A stretch of DNA of 64,000 bases from Natrinema amylolyticus_A (GTDB taxonomy: Archaea; Halobacteriota; Halobacteria; Halobacteriales; Natrialbaceae). This document shows positions 52,240 through 61,528 of the stretch, in pieces; position 1 is the first letter of the stretch; each line of letters begins with the position of its first letter. A model generated the notes under the pieces. That model saw only the letters and a program-made list of their open reading frames with translations, was not told the origin of the DNA and made no database searches. The DNA lies in NCBI RefSeq assembly GCF_042678045.1, contig NZ_JBHUDI010000001.1, positions 372,001 through 436,000 on the forward strand, given 5' to 3'. The translations under genes and the position numbers were made by a program.

Positions 52240-53904
52240 TCAGACCTCGAATCCGAAGTTGAAGTCGCCCTGCCACTGTGACCGTTCGCCGCGGAAAACC
52301 GTCTCGCTGCGGTGACGATTACCGACCCAGAGGACCGTCGAGAGTGTCGTCTCGGGGTCGCTCATGACGAGCCCCTCGAAGAACGAGCGCTCGACGGTGT
52401 GGTCTACCCCGCTCTCGGCGAAGCGGAGGCTTGCACCGTCGGAATCGATCGCGCACGCATCGAGCGTGAGCCGGTCGATCTCGTCGCCACCGTTCGTGAC
52501 GAAGACGCCGTGTCGATCCGTCGCGGACTGCGGAGCGATGTCGAATTCGCAGTCGTTGAACGTGACGTTCGACGACCTGACGTAGACGGCGTAATCGGAC
52601 GTCGACGGACTCGAGCGATCGGTGATCGTACACCCGTCGAATACGGTTGGCGCGTCGTCGTTGTCGTCGACCCGGATCGCCCGGCCATCGGTTCCCTCGT
52701 CAGCGATGTGGACGTCGGTCAGCCGGGCCGGCCCGTCCTGAGTCAGGCGGACGATTTCGGTATTTTTCTCGACTTGGTTGTTCACCAGTAGCTGGGAAAC
52801 CAGCTGCCCGCCGCCGTTCTCGAGCCAGAGTCCGGACCACGGATAGCCGGGCCGTTCGGTCATCGTTATCTGACAGTCCTGCACGTAGTCGTTGGGGCCG
52901 ATTCGGATGCCCGCTCCGGCGCAGTTGCGGACGTGACAGCCGGTGACGATGTTTCGGCCGTCGTCTCCCGAGACGTAGATCCCGTTATCGATGTAGTCGG
53001 ACACCTGACACCCCTCCCAGTAGTTCGTCCCGTGGTTGTAGACGTCCGAACTGAACGGGATCGCGTGGCCGACGTGGGTCGATCGGTCGTACTTCGTATC
53101 GCCGTTGTTCAGATGACAGCAACTGATGACGTTCGTCGTCGAGGACCGAACCCCATCGACGAGGATCGTATGCCGATCCCCGCCGTATCGGTCGTTGAGC
53201 TTATTCCGTCTCCCGCGCATCGAGACGTTCTCCATGTGTCCGTACCGGTAGGTGTACCAGCGGCCGATACCGGTGTCGTAGTCGCCGCGGATATCGATCT
53301 GCAGGTTTCGCATGACGGTCCGCTGGGCGTGTGGAAGCGACGCATCCAACGAACCGACGGTCATCAGGCGATCGACGTTCTGATCAGTGACCTCGAGAAC
53401 GGCGAACGGGTCACCGACGATGCCGAGGTACTCGTGGGCGTCGAAGTGGACGTTGTCGGTCGCGACGGACCACGTTCCGGCGGGGATCCTGTAGCAGTGA
53501 TTCCGGTCCGTCGGTTCGAAGGAGTCGTAGTGGGCCTCGATCGCGGCCCACAGGTCGTCGTCCCCGGGTTCGACGCCGAGGTCGTCGCGCACGTCGACGA
53601 CGTTCGGGTTCGTATCGCCCTGAACGCGAACGGTGTCCGCATCGGATTGTGTCGCGGAAAGCGACGTCCCGAAATCGAGATGTGACACGTCGTCGTCGAT
53701 CGTCGTTCCCGAGTTGCTGACAGCTATCCCACCTGCTGCACCTCGGGATTGCGCCGCAGCGACGCCGACGCCCTGCGAACTCGACGCGGCGGCACTGGCG
53801 AGTGCGCCACCGAGACCCAGCGCACCGAGTCGTTTGATGTACGAACGACGCGTCGTCTTTCCTGTTTCCCTTGCCGATGGTTCTTGCTGATGGTTGTCTT
53901 CCAT
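52240..53904 (-). CDS. Tat-exported right-handed beta-helix protein
   Basis: A 554-residue protein with Tat leader KTTRRSYIKRLGALGLGGAL and a long run of parallel beta-helix repeats (residues ~180-500; e.g. CQVSDYIDNGIYVSGDDGRN and HVRNCAGAGIRIGPNDYVQDC), as in pectate-lyase or phage-tailspike-like carbohydrate enzymes. An N-terminal segment is pectate_lyase_3/glycosyl-hydrolase-28-like. Probably acts on extracellular or surface polysaccharide; active-site residues could not be pinned. Faces the ferredoxin gene tail to tail. Confidence 0.85.
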   Translation of the reverse strand: MEDNHQQEPSARETGKTTRRSYIKRLGALGLGGALASAAASSSQGVGVAAAQSRGAAGGIAVSNSGTTIDDDVSHLDFGTSLSATQSDADTVRVQGDTNPNVVDVRDDLGVEPGDDDLWAAIEAHYDSFEPTDRNHCYRIPAGTWSVATDNVHFDAHEYLGIVGDPFAVLEVTDQNVDRLMTVGSLDASLPHAQRTVMRNLQIDIRGDYDTGIGRWYTYRYGHMENVSMRGRRNKLNDRYGGDRHTILVDGVRSSTTNVISCCHLNNGDTKYDRSTHVGHAIPFSSDVYNHGTNYWEGCQVSDYIDNGIYVSGDDGRNIVTGCHVRNCAGAGIRIGPNDYVQDCQITMTERPGYPWSGLWLENGGGQLVSQLLVNNQVEKNTEIVRLTQDGPARLTDVHIADEGTDGRAIRVDDNDDAPTVFDGCTITDRSSPSTSDYAVYVRSSNVTFNDCEFDIAPQSATDRHGVFVTNGGDEIDRLTLDACAIDSDGASLRFAESGVDHTVERSFFEGLVMSDPETTLSTVLWVGNRHRSETVFRGERSQWQGDFNFGFEV

Positions 53905-54187
53905 CTCGAGCGGACAGTCATGAATTCGATGATTTGTTATCGGTGATCTACTGACAATTTCAGTGTTGCAAACGGTCGACGGGCCGTTGTCTGCCTGCAA
54001 CTGTCGCGGAGACGGTTAGTAGGAACTGATATCTCTCGAGGGTGCAATCCCGTCCCCTCGCGGAGAAACCGCCGACTAGATCCGTCTCGAATCGTGACCC
54101 ATTCCTCCCACCTCCTCGAGACGACATACCGGATCCGATCTGTCCGAAACCACACGTATTCAAGCGACTCGAGTCGAACGAACGACT

Positions 54188-54388
54188 ATGGACCGTCGAA
54201 AGCGACTGGTCGTCGGGGGCCTCTGGATCGCGGTCGCGCTCGTGATGGCCACGACCCTCGACCTCGGAGTTCCGTCGTCGGTGAGCGGAGCGGCTCGCCT
54301 GTTCGTCGTCGTACTCGCGCTGTTTCTCGCGAGCGTGTACCTGCTCGATCCGTGGAACGTCGTCAGTGACCCGTTCCGACAGGAGTAG
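54188..54388 (+). CDS. Small two-helix membrane protein
   Basis: A 66-residue protein with two hydrophobic helices (8-25 and 35-54), an Arg/Lys-rich start (MDRRKR) and a short polar tail. No family recognised. Single gene with its own upstream region. Confidence 0.6.
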   Translation: MDRRKRLVVGGLWIAVALVMATTLDLGVPSSVSGAARLFVVVLALFLASVYLLDPWNVVSDPFRQE

Positions 54389-54495
54389 GAAGACACAGGG
54401 TCGGAGAGTCGACACTGCCAACGCTGTCGGATCGAATCGCAGAAAGCGACCTGTCCCGGTCAGCGACCGAAGCCGATTGCCAGTAACGACTATCG

Positions 54496-56076
54496 TCAGT
54501 CGTCAGCCGGCGCGAGCGGTTGCTGATCGGCTGCCAGCAGACGATCGAGCGCGTCGACCATCGCCGTGACGCTGGCGCGGGTAATATCGGCCTCGCTGCG
54601 GGCGACCGTCACCGAGCGGTCGTTGCGGGCCATCGTCACCTCGACGGTGACGACGGCGTCGGTGCCCCCCGTCACTGCGTCGACGTGATAGGACTCGAGT
54701 TCGGCGTCGGCCATCGAGCCAAGCGCCTCGCGGACGGCCGAGACGGCGGCGTCGACGGGGCCGGAGCCGGTCCCGCTGGCGACGCGTTCCTCACCGTCGA
54801 CGTCGAGTCGGATGCTGGCCGTCGGGACGGCCCCGCCGCTGGTGGCGGTGAGATCGAGCAGGTCGACGACCCGATCGCGGTCCTCGCCGGTGACGTCCTC
54901 GGCGATCGCCAGCAGATCGGCGTCGGTCACGCGGCGGCCGCGGTCGCCGAGTTCGGTGACGCGCGTGGCGATCTCGGCGATCTCGTCGTCGTCGGCCTCG
55001 ACGTCGTGTTCCTCGAGCGTGGCCTTGACGCCCGCGCGGCCAGTGTGTTTCCCGAGTGCGAGCCGGCGTTCGCGCCCGACAGTCTCGGGCGGATAGGGCT
55101 CGTACATCTTGTCGTCTTTGAGCGTGCCGTCGGTGTGGATGCCGCTCTCGTGGGTGAAGGCGTTCTCGCCGATGACGGCCTTGTTCGGCGGGAGCTGGAC
55201 GCCGGTCGCCCGCGAGACGATCTGTGCGAGGTCGTACAGTTCCTCGAGATCGAGCGTTTCGACGTCGTAGACGTGGTCGAGCGCGATCGCGACCTCTTCT
55301 AAAGCGACGTTGCCGGCGCGTTCGCCGAGGCCGTTGACCGTACAGTGGACGAGATCCGCACCCGCCGAGATGGCCGCGAGCGCGTTGGCCACGCCCAGTC
55401 CGAGGTCGTCGTGGGTGTGGGCACTGACCGGCCCCAGCTCGGCGAGCCGGGCGACGGCCTCGTAGGTGTGTTCCGGTCCCGTGTGGCCGACGGTGTCGGC
55501 GAAACAGAAGCGATCAGCGCCCGCATCGAGCGACGCCTCGGCGAGCTCCTCGAGGTAGTCGAGGTCGGCCCGCGAGCCGTCCTCGCCGATGACCTCGACC
55601 CAGAGGTCGTGGTCTTTCGCGTAGGCGACGAGTTCGGCTGTTTTCTCGAGGTTGTCCTCGTGGGAGGTACCGACCTTGCCCTCGACGTGGCGGTCGCTTG
55701 CGGGAACGACGATGTGGACGCCGTCGACGTCACACTCCAGCGCGAGGTCGATGTCGCCTTTGATGCCGCGACAGAAGCTCGTGATACGGGCGTCGAGATC
55801 GAGGTCAGTGACCCGCGAGATGGCCTGTCGCTCACCCGCGCCGGTACAGGCGCTGCCGGCTTCGATGGTCGAGACGCCGGCCCGCTCAAGGGCTCGAGCG
55901 ATTTCGACTTTTTCGTCCGGCGACAGCGAGACGCCAGGGGCTTGCTCGCCGTCGCGAAGCGTCGTGTCGAGAAGGCGCACTGTACGGTCCGATGCGATCG
56001 TCTCTTCGGGTGAGTGACTTACAGGCAAGAGTGGTGAGTTGGAAGTACTGCGGTTACGTTCGTCGGAGAATTTCAC
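54496..56076 (-). CDS. leuA: 2-isopropylmalate/citramalate synthase (LeuA-type)
   Basis: A 526-residue enzyme of the DRE-TIM family: LLDTTLRDGEQAPGVSLSPDEK (metal and general-base residues), FADTVGHTGP, SAHTHDDLGLGVANALAAISAGA and the NGLGERAGN loop. A C-terminal ~120-residue LeuA-type regulatory domain follows. It condenses acetyl-CoA with 2-oxoisovalerate (leucine) or pyruvate (citramalate, isoleucine); sequence alone does not separate them. The start GTG 56076 may be too long; a later start near residue 30 is possible. Confidence 0.88.
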   Translation of the reverse strand: MKFSDERNRSTSNSPLLPVSHSPEETIASDRTVRLLDTTLRDGEQAPGVSLSPDEKVEIARALERAGVSTIEAGSACTGAGERQAISRVTDLDLDARITSFCRGIKGDIDLALECDVDGVHIVVPASDRHVEGKVGTSHEDNLEKTAELVAYAKDHDLWVEVIGEDGSRADLDYLEELAEASLDAGADRFCFADTVGHTGPEHTYEAVARLAELGPVSAHTHDDLGLGVANALAAISAGADLVHCTVNGLGERAGNVALEEVAIALDHVYDVETLDLEELYDLAQIVSRATGVQLPPNKAVIGENAFTHESGIHTDGTLKDDKMYEPYPPETVGRERRLALGKHTGRAGVKATLEEHDVEADDDEIAEIATRVTELGDRGRRVTDADLLAIAEDVTGEDRDRVVDLLDLTATSGGAVPTASIRLDVDGEERVASGTGSGPVDAAVSAVREALGSMADAELESYHVDAVTGGTDAVVTVEVTMARNDRSVTVARSEADITRASVTAMVDALDRLLAADQQPLAPADD

Positions 56077-56208
56077 GCCCAGCCGGGTTGCCCCGACTTC
56101 CTCTATCCTCGTCAGATGGCGTATGGCGTGCCATTGTACTGCAGGCTAACGGATCATGCTGACTTAAATCCGCCGGTCATCGGCTGGCGTTGCCACGGCA
56201 TCGAGGGG

Positions 56209-56601
56209 TTACCGCTCGTCCTCGAGGACCAGCCGATCGCCGGGTTCGACGTCGGCAGCGCTACCGGCCGGCAGTTCGACGATCAGATCGGCTCGGTCGC
56301 GAGCGAAGCTACGCCACGGCCGCAGCCGTTCGACGCGCTGGACGACGCCGTCGACGACCCAGACGGCGTCGAGGGGGACGAAGACGAACAGCATGTGGAG
56401 GTCGCGGGTCCTGGTCGAGTCGAACCGAAAGACGAGCGCGTAGTCGTCGGGCAAGGAGCGGCGAAACATCAGCCCGCGGGTCTGGCTGACGAGTGAGTCC
56501 GCGAGGTCGACCGTCGTCGCCAGCACGGCGCGGTCGGTGCCGTCGGCGGATGGATCGCCGACGGTCGGCCCGTCGGCAGTCGATTCGTGGACGAGGCGCA
56601 C
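56209..56601 (-). CDS. DUF192 family protein
   Basis: A 130-residue protein with the DUF192 pattern: DSLVSQTRGLMFRRSLPDDYALVFRF, then RTRDLHMLFVFVPLDAVWV and a closing ELPAGSAADVEPGDRLVL. Start GTG 56601. Family function is unknown. It lies downstream of the HTH gene on the same strand and may share its transcript. Confidence 0.88.
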   Translation of the reverse strand: MRLVHESTADGPTVGDPSADGTDRAVLATTVDLADSLVSQTRGLMFRRSLPDDYALVFRFDSTRTRDLHMLFVFVPLDAVWVVDGVVQRVERLRPWRSFARDRADLIVELPAGSAADVEPGDRLVLEDER

Positions 56602-56667
56602 GCCCTCGAGTCTGCGTGGCGACGAGAAAAAGGTCCCGACAGCGCCGTGGGACCAGCAGTGCCGTGC

Positions 56668-57018
56668 CTACAGCTCGCTGACCGCCGACGCGGCATCGAA
56701 CAGCGACAGAACGCCCTCCTCGAAGAGCAGGCGGCCGAACTCGGTGAGTTCGTACTGCGGGCCGTCGATCGAACAGTCGACCAGACAGGCCATCCGTTCG
56801 GTGACGACGCCGCCATCGACCAGCGCGTCGATCCGGGCATCGATTTCGTCTTCCGGCACCTCCAGCTCGGCTGCGATCTCCGGGGCAGTGACGCCCTCGT
56901 CCGGATGGTCGTACACCGTATACGCGACCTCGAGTCGGTCGCGATCCCCGATCGCGTCGATGGCGTCGACCACGTCCTCGGCCGAGAGGAGCGTCTCGGT
57001 GTCGTCGATCGGTAGCAT
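56668..57018 (-). CDS. Winged-HTH protein
   Basis: A 116-residue protein with DVVDAIDAIGDRDRLEVAYTVYDHPDEGVTAPEIAAELEVPEDEIDARIDALVDGGVV, an HTH typical of haloarchaeal ArsR-like regulators, and a C-terminal ELTEFGRLLFEEG. Start ATG 57018. Precedes the DUF192 gene by 66 bp; target unknown. Confidence 0.78.
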   Translation of the reverse strand: MLPIDDTETLLSAEDVVDAIDAIGDRDRLEVAYTVYDHPDEGVTAPEIAAELEVPEDEIDARIDALVDGGVVTERMACLVDCSIDGPQYELTEFGRLLFEEGVLSLFDAASAVSEL

Positions 57019-57132
57019 ATTCGATACGATGCAGGCCGGCGGCAAAATCCCATCGGCAATCCCGACCCTCCGGGACGACACGCCGATCGGGCCGGGCGAT
57101 TCAACATCCCTCGAGCCCTACCCACGCCGACG

Positions 57133-57660
57133 ATGGAAAAAACGCCGCAGGGTACCTCCGTCGGCGTCGACGATCCCTACGAGTTCGCGGGCGTCTGCGA
57201 CTACCTTACCGGCGACGGGAACTGCCGGTACGCCTTCGATCACTACGAGCACGACCCCGCGTTTGCCCGCGAGCGTGCGAACGAGGAGTACGCGTGTCCC
57301 GTCGTCGATCCCGAGTCCGGCTGGTCGTGGGCCGACTGTCCGCACTTCCGTTCGCGGAACCGCGACCGCGAGTGCGTCCGCTGTGGCCTCGAGGAAAAGC
57401 GGCTGGCCCACGACGACGAGCGTCCGCTGCTCGAGGAACACCACCTCTCCTATTCGCGCGACGGCGACACCCTCTCCCACGAGATCACGGTCTATCTCTG
57501 CCGATGGTGCCACTCGAAAGTTCACGATTCGTGGGCACGGATCACCGACGACGCTGCAGTGGATCCCGAGGCGATCGCAGCCCTCGAGGAGCGGCGCAGC
57601 CGCGAGCAGTCGGAACTGGGCTTCGAGTCGGCGGCGGAGCGATACGATCGAGACGAGTAG
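57133..57660 (+). CDS. HNH-endonuclease-like zinc protein
   Basis: A 175-residue protein with three cysteine pairs: CDYL and CRYAF in the N-terminal part, CVRCG in the middle, and CRWCHSKVH near residue 145, after EEHHLSY. EHHxxY followed by a C-x2-C-H-x3-H unit matches the HNH nuclease core (metal plus catalytic His). An Arg-rich acidic linker separates two subdomains. Known to me only as a DUF7097-type haloarchaeal family; nuclease activity is inference. Confidence 0.75.
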   Translation: MEKTPQGTSVGVDDPYEFAGVCDYLTGDGNCRYAFDHYEHDPAFARERANEEYACPVVDPESGWSWADCPHFRSRNRDRECVRCGLEEKRLAHDDERPLLEEHHLSYSRDGDTLSHEITVYLCRWCHSKVHDSWARITDDAAVDPEAIAALEERRSREQSELGFESAAERYDRDE

Positions 57661-57707
57661 CGTGTCGCTGTCTCGAGAGAAAACAGAATCCCAAGAGAGA
57701 ACGGAGC

Positions 57708-58640
57708 CTACGCGAGTTTTCTGAGGAGGCCGTAGACTGCATCACGCAGTCGGTCCGGGAGATAGCGCGCGTAGCTACCGTACTGGGCGAGCGGACCGAC
57801 CGGATACCGGGCCGGCGGATCGGGGCTGGTCGCAGCCTCGAGAATCGCCTCGGCCACGTCGTCGGGATCGGAGGCGAAGGGACCGCCGCTGCCGCCACCG
57901 ATCAGTTGCGCCTCGTCGTACAGGTCGTACAGCCCCTCGTAGGCCGGCGTCCGCTCGTCTTCGGGGAGTTCCTCGTCGACGCGATCACTGAAGTTCGTCT
58001 CGACCGGCCCGGGTTCGACCACGACGACGTCGATCCCGAACTCCTCGGCTTCACCGCGTAAGGCGTCGCTCATCGCCTCGAGGGCGTGTTTCGAGCCGGC
58101 GTAGGCACCCGCGCCGGGCAGCGAGATCCGGCCGATGATACTCGAGACGTTGATGATCCGTCCCTCGCCCTGGGCGCGCATGTGTGGCAAGGCGGCCCGC
58201 GTGAGCCGGTGGGGGCCGTAGACGTTGACGTCGAACTGCCGGTGGAGATCGACCGTGGCGACGTCCTCGAGCGGACCCATCTGGGCGTAGCCAGCGTTGT
58301 TGACGACACAGTCGATCGAGCCGGCGACGTCGACGGTTTCCTCGACAGCCGTCGCGACTGCCTCGGGATCGGTGACGTCGAGGGCACGCGTCTCACAGCC
58401 CGCCTCCTCGAGGTCGGCAAGGTCGTCGACGTTCCGCGCCGTCGCGAAGACCTGCCAGTCCGCAGCGAGGAAGGCTCGAGCGGTCGCGCGGCCGATACCG
58501 GACGAGCAGCCGGTGATCAGCACTGATTTCTTGCGCGTGTAGCGGTCTGTCTCGGCCGTGGCGGTCTCGCGGTCGTCCTCGACGACGGTGCCGTCCGGTC
58601 CGTCGTCGGCTGTCCCCTCGACGTCCTCAGCGGTAGCCAT
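57708..58640 (-). CDS. Short-chain dehydrogenase/reductase
   Basis: A 310-residue SDR. NAD(P) motif TGCSSGIGRATA (about 40-51), NNAGYAQMG, and the catalytic YAGSK (Tyr-x3-Lys) after SIIGRISLPGAGA. The acidic N-terminal ~30 residues precede the fold. Substrate unknown. ATG 58640. Confidence 0.9.
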   Translation of the reverse strand: MATAEDVEGTADDGPDGTVVEDDRETATAETDRYTRKKSVLITGCSSGIGRATARAFLAADWQVFATARNVDDLADLEEAGCETRALDVTDPEAVATAVEETVDVAGSIDCVVNNAGYAQMGPLEDVATVDLHRQFDVNVYGPHRLTRAALPHMRAQGEGRIINVSSIIGRISLPGAGAYAGSKHALEAMSDALRGEAEEFGIDVVVVEPGPVETNFSDRVDEELPEDERTPAYEGLYDLYDEAQLIGGGSGGPFASDPDDVAEAILEAATSPDPPARYPVGPLAQYGSYARYLPDRLRDAVYGLLRKLA

Positions 58641-58768
58641 ACGTGACCGGTTCGGGAGACGATACCTAAGTATCGACGGTTTGTCGCGCTAGTCGTTAGT
58701 TCCGGATGAGAATCAGGTCGAGATGGGGTAGCTGCCTGTTCGGCGACAGCAACGCCCCCGAAAGCCCC

Positions 58769-58809
58769 CGGATCGCTGAGCGCTCACTATGTTCGCGCTC
58801 AGCGATCCG
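58769..58809. terminator. 15-bp-arm inverted repeat after nfi
   Basis: Perfect arms CGGATCGCTGAGCGC and GCGCTCAGCGATCCG around an 11-nt loop TCACTATGTTC. It lies in the 236-bp gap between the 3' end of nfi and the start of the SDR gene, both on the minus strand; a hairpin terminator or a small palindromic repeat. Confidence 0.5.
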
Positions 58810-58876
58810 TCCCCTTTCAGTCCCATCCGCCGCAGCGGTTGATCGGGTAGCGGTCGCCAGTGACTGGTCCGCAAGC

Positions 58877-59668
58877 CTACTCTCCGAATTCCTGCTTGGC
58901 TTCGTCGGCGTACTTGTCGGCGAGTCGCACTGGTTCGGGGAGTTTGTACGACGTGGCTAACTCGAGGACGATATCGGCCGCCGTCTCGGGGCCGACACGA
59001 TGGCCAGAGCTGACGTACAGCGGATTGATGTGGCGATTCGGCGAGTCGTACTGGCGGGTCTGGACGGCGTAGCCGAGCAGGGTGCCGTCGGGGGCGTCAA
59101 CTCGTGCGTTCGCCTCGATGGCAACTCTCGAGCCCACCGGGAGGCCGTCAGTGTCCTCACGCGGGCGGCCACAGAGCAGGCTCTTCGCGACGCCGATACT
59201 GGGCACGTCACGGACCACGCCCATGTGTGTCGCGATGCCGGCCTGCCGGAAGTGGATGCGGCCGCTGCCGTCGAACAAGAGGAGGTCGGGATCGACGGAC
59301 AGTTCCTCGAGGGCAGCGAGGATCGGTCCGCCTTCGCGAAAGGACAGGAGGCCGGGAATGTAGGGAATCTCGAGGCCGGTGACGGCGTGGACCCGCTCGA
59401 TTACCTCGCCGCCGCGGGTGGCGACGACGGCGCTTAAGCCGCGATCCTGCTCGCCGGCCGCGTTCGTGAGAAACGACTGGTCGACGCCGACGACGACCGG
59501 TGGCTCGCCGCCGCTGGCGGTCGTAGCGAGTGGATTCGAGAGTGTGGCGGGATCGAACGCGAAGTCGTCCTCGAAGACCGCGACGTCGGCGACCTCGCGC
59601 TGGAGGGCTTCCATCTCCGCACGCGAGAGGCCGGGATCGGGCGCGAGGTCTGGCCGGGGCTGACTCAT
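58877..59668 (-). CDS. nfi: Endonuclease V
   Basis: A 263-residue deoxyinosine 3' endonuclease. Catalytic acidic residues in VVGVDQSFLT and FDGSGRIHFRQAG, and the YVSSGHRVGPETA segment, identify the family. It cuts DNA beside deoxyinosine and mismatches, guarding against deaminated adenine, useful for a highly irradiated halophile. ATG 59668. Confidence 0.95.
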   Translation of the reverse strand: MSQPRPDLAPDPGLSRAEMEALQREVADVAVFEDDFAFDPATLSNPLATTASGGEPPVVVGVDQSFLTNAAGEQDRGLSAVVATRGGEVIERVHAVTGLEIPYIPGLLSFREGGPILAALEELSVDPDLLLFDGSGRIHFRQAGIATHMGVVRDVPSIGVAKSLLCGRPREDTDGLPVGSRVAIEANARVDAPDGTLLGYAVQTRQYDSPNRHINPLYVSSGHRVGPETAADIVLELATSYKLPEPVRLADKYADEAKQEFGE

Positions 59669-59739
59669 CGGGTTGCGATAGCGGCCGGACGAAAATCAGT
59701 TGCGTGGGTGTGGCAGTGCGAACGCGAAACGTGGAGCGG

Positions 59740-60660
59740 TCAGAACCGGCGGCGACCGCCGGGACCACCCGGGCCGCCGGGGCCGCCACCGCCGAACTCG
59801 AGGCGACTCGGCGCGCTGAGGTTCCGGTTTCGCTTGACGTACTGTCCGTAGGCGAGGCCGATCACGAGGCCGATGAGGTGGGCCCCGTGAGCGATCGGGC
59901 CGCCGCCACCGACCGAAAGGAAGAACACGCTGAAGAGGGCGTAACCGGCAGTCAGCAGCCAGATCGGCACCGGGAGGATGAAGTAGAGGTACACCTTGAG
60001 GTCGGGGTTCAGAACCGTCAAGACGCCCATGATCGCGAGCGCCGCGCCGCTGGCCCCGAGGACGGCGGTCGGCGCGCCCTGTGCGGCCGAAATCGCGACC
60101 TGTCCGAGGCCGGCGATCGCACCGCTGACGAGAAACAGGATCGCGAAGTCACGCGAGCCGATGTAGCGCTCGACGAGCGGCCCGAAGAAGAACAGCACGA
60201 TGCTGTTCCCGACGATGTGCATGAAGTTCCCCGGACTATGAGCGAAGACCGACGTAACCCACGTCCAGACGTACGCGACGTTCCACGACGTCAGCATGAA
60301 CAGCGACTGGTGGAGCGCCGAGCCGGCGACCAACAGCACGAGCCACTGTGCGAGAAACGTCAGCCACATCAACGCGAGGAACGTGTAGGTCGCGTTCCCG
60401 CGGAAGTACGCCAGCGGCCCGCCCGGGCCGGTATCGATCGGGAGTTTGTCTGTGAGACGCGAGGCCCGTGACGTGTCCCCACCTGAGCTGACGCTCTCGT
60501 CGAAGCCGCTGTCGAAGACACCCTGCGGATCGTTCCAGTTTTCGAGCCCCGTACAATTGTGATTCTCCGGGAGCCGATGGTCGGCACAGTACGTGCCACC
60601 ACAGTGCCGACAGTTGTACGGCATGTTTTCGTCTTTCCCACACACGTCGCACTTGGCCAT
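59740..60660 (-). CDS. Rhomboid protease with N-terminal AN1-like zinc finger
   Basis: A 306-residue membrane protein. Residues 1-36 form an AN1-type finger (Cys4, Cys7, Cys17, Cys20, Cys25, His28, His34, Cys36). After a linker come about six helices with HIVGNSIVLFFFGPLVE, the catalytic serine in GASGA and the histidine in AHGAHLIGLVIG, the Ser-His dyad of rhomboids. It ends in a Gly-rich tail (GGGGPGGPGGPGG). Cuts transmembrane helices inside the membrane; targets unknown. ATG 60660. Confidence 0.92.
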   Translation of the reverse strand: MAKCDVCGKDENMPYNCRHCGGTYCADHRLPENHNCTGLENWNDPQGVFDSGFDESVSSGGDTSRASRLTDKLPIDTGPGGPLAYFRGNATYTFLALMWLTFLAQWLVLLVAGSALHQSLFMLTSWNVAYVWTWVTSVFAHSPGNFMHIVGNSIVLFFFGPLVERYIGSRDFAILFLVSGAIAGLGQVAISAAQGAPTAVLGASGAALAIMGVLTVLNPDLKVYLYFILPVPIWLLTAGYALFSVFFLSVGGGGPIAHGAHLIGLVIGLAYGQYVKRNRNLSAPSRLEFGGGGPGGPGGPGGRRRF

Positions 60661-61087
60661 TGACCAGAGGTATGTGCGGCGTCGCTAAGGGATTTGGGGT
60701 TTTGCCCGGATTATTTCACAGTGACCGACGCGATCAGTAGGTGTGGCGAACGGACCCCCCTCGTTTTTGTCACTGTCCGTACGGGGTGCCTACCCGACAG
60801 GATTGCTGTGTCACCCCGCGTGCATTCTCTGATCTTTTTGAGAGATCAGTTCCAAGATACCTAGAATCGATACGGCTGCTATTTCAAAGACGGTCGGCAC
60901 GGACATCGGAGCGCTGTCGAACGTATTTCCGCCGAACTATTGCCTTCTCAACCCGTTTCAGCAACACTAAAGCCGGAACAGCTGACGATTGGCTCAAATC
61001 GTTCAGCTTCCCACAGGATCAGCGTATCTGAACACCATATGCGCCGCGGACTGTACATTTTTGCCTCCCCGCCGCCCATATTCGGTC
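60661..61087. other. 427-bp intergenic region, no gene
   Basis: No coding frame with haloarchaeal bias. It holds a CTGATCT/AGATCAG hairpin with a 7-nt loop (60829-60849), a GGGGTG/CACCCC arm pair (60783-60816), and lower GC than its neighbours. It may hold a decayed element, but no transposase remnant was recognisable. Confidence 0.45.
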
Positions 61088-61528
61088 GTGCAAGAGTACG
61101 AGCGCAAGCAACTGCTCGAGCGTGTCGAGCGCGAGGGTGCGACCGTCGGCGCGGACATCCCCGAGACGATCACGGTCCAGGGGGAGGAGATCGACCTCCG
61201 GACGTTCGTCTTCGAGATCAAGCGCCGTGAAACGATTCCCTCGGGTGAGCGCGAACGCGTCGAGCAGGCGAAGAAGAACCTGCGCCGCGAGCGCCTCGAG
61301 CGCCTCGAGCAGATCGAGGAAGGCGACATCACCCGCGAGGAGGGCGAGGAACTCGCCCAGAGCATCATCGGCATCGATCGGGCACTCAACGCCCTCGAGA
61401 GTCTCGGGCCGACGGATCTCGAGCGCGAGCAGAAAGTCCAGCAAGCACAGGACCGCAAGCGCTGGATGTCGTTCCTGAAGAAGGCACTTGGCCAGGACGA
61501 CGACGCCAGCGTGCGGAGGGGCCGATGA
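61088..61528 (+). CDS. DUF5788 family protein
   Basis: A 146-residue charged helical protein starting at GTG 61088 (VQEYERKQLLERVEREG). The middle IKRRETIPSGERERVEQAKKNLRRERLERLEQIEEGDITREEGEELAQSI is coiled-coil-like. It matches the haloarchaeal DUF5788 family as I remember it; function unknown. Its stop overlaps the start of polX by 4 bp, suggesting coordinated expression with DNA repair. Confidence 0.82.
   Translation: MQEYERKQLLERVEREGATVGADIPETITVQGEEIDLRTFVFEIKRRETIPSGERERVEQAKKNLRRERLERLEQIEEGDITREEGEELAQSIIGIDRALNALESLGPTDLEREQKVQQAQDRKRWMSFLKKALGQDDDASVRRGR

Noticed and set aside
60661..61087. Decayed insertion sequence in the 427-bp gap
   Set aside because: No transposase remnant or flanking direct repeats could be recognised, only a small hairpin and somewhat lower GC.
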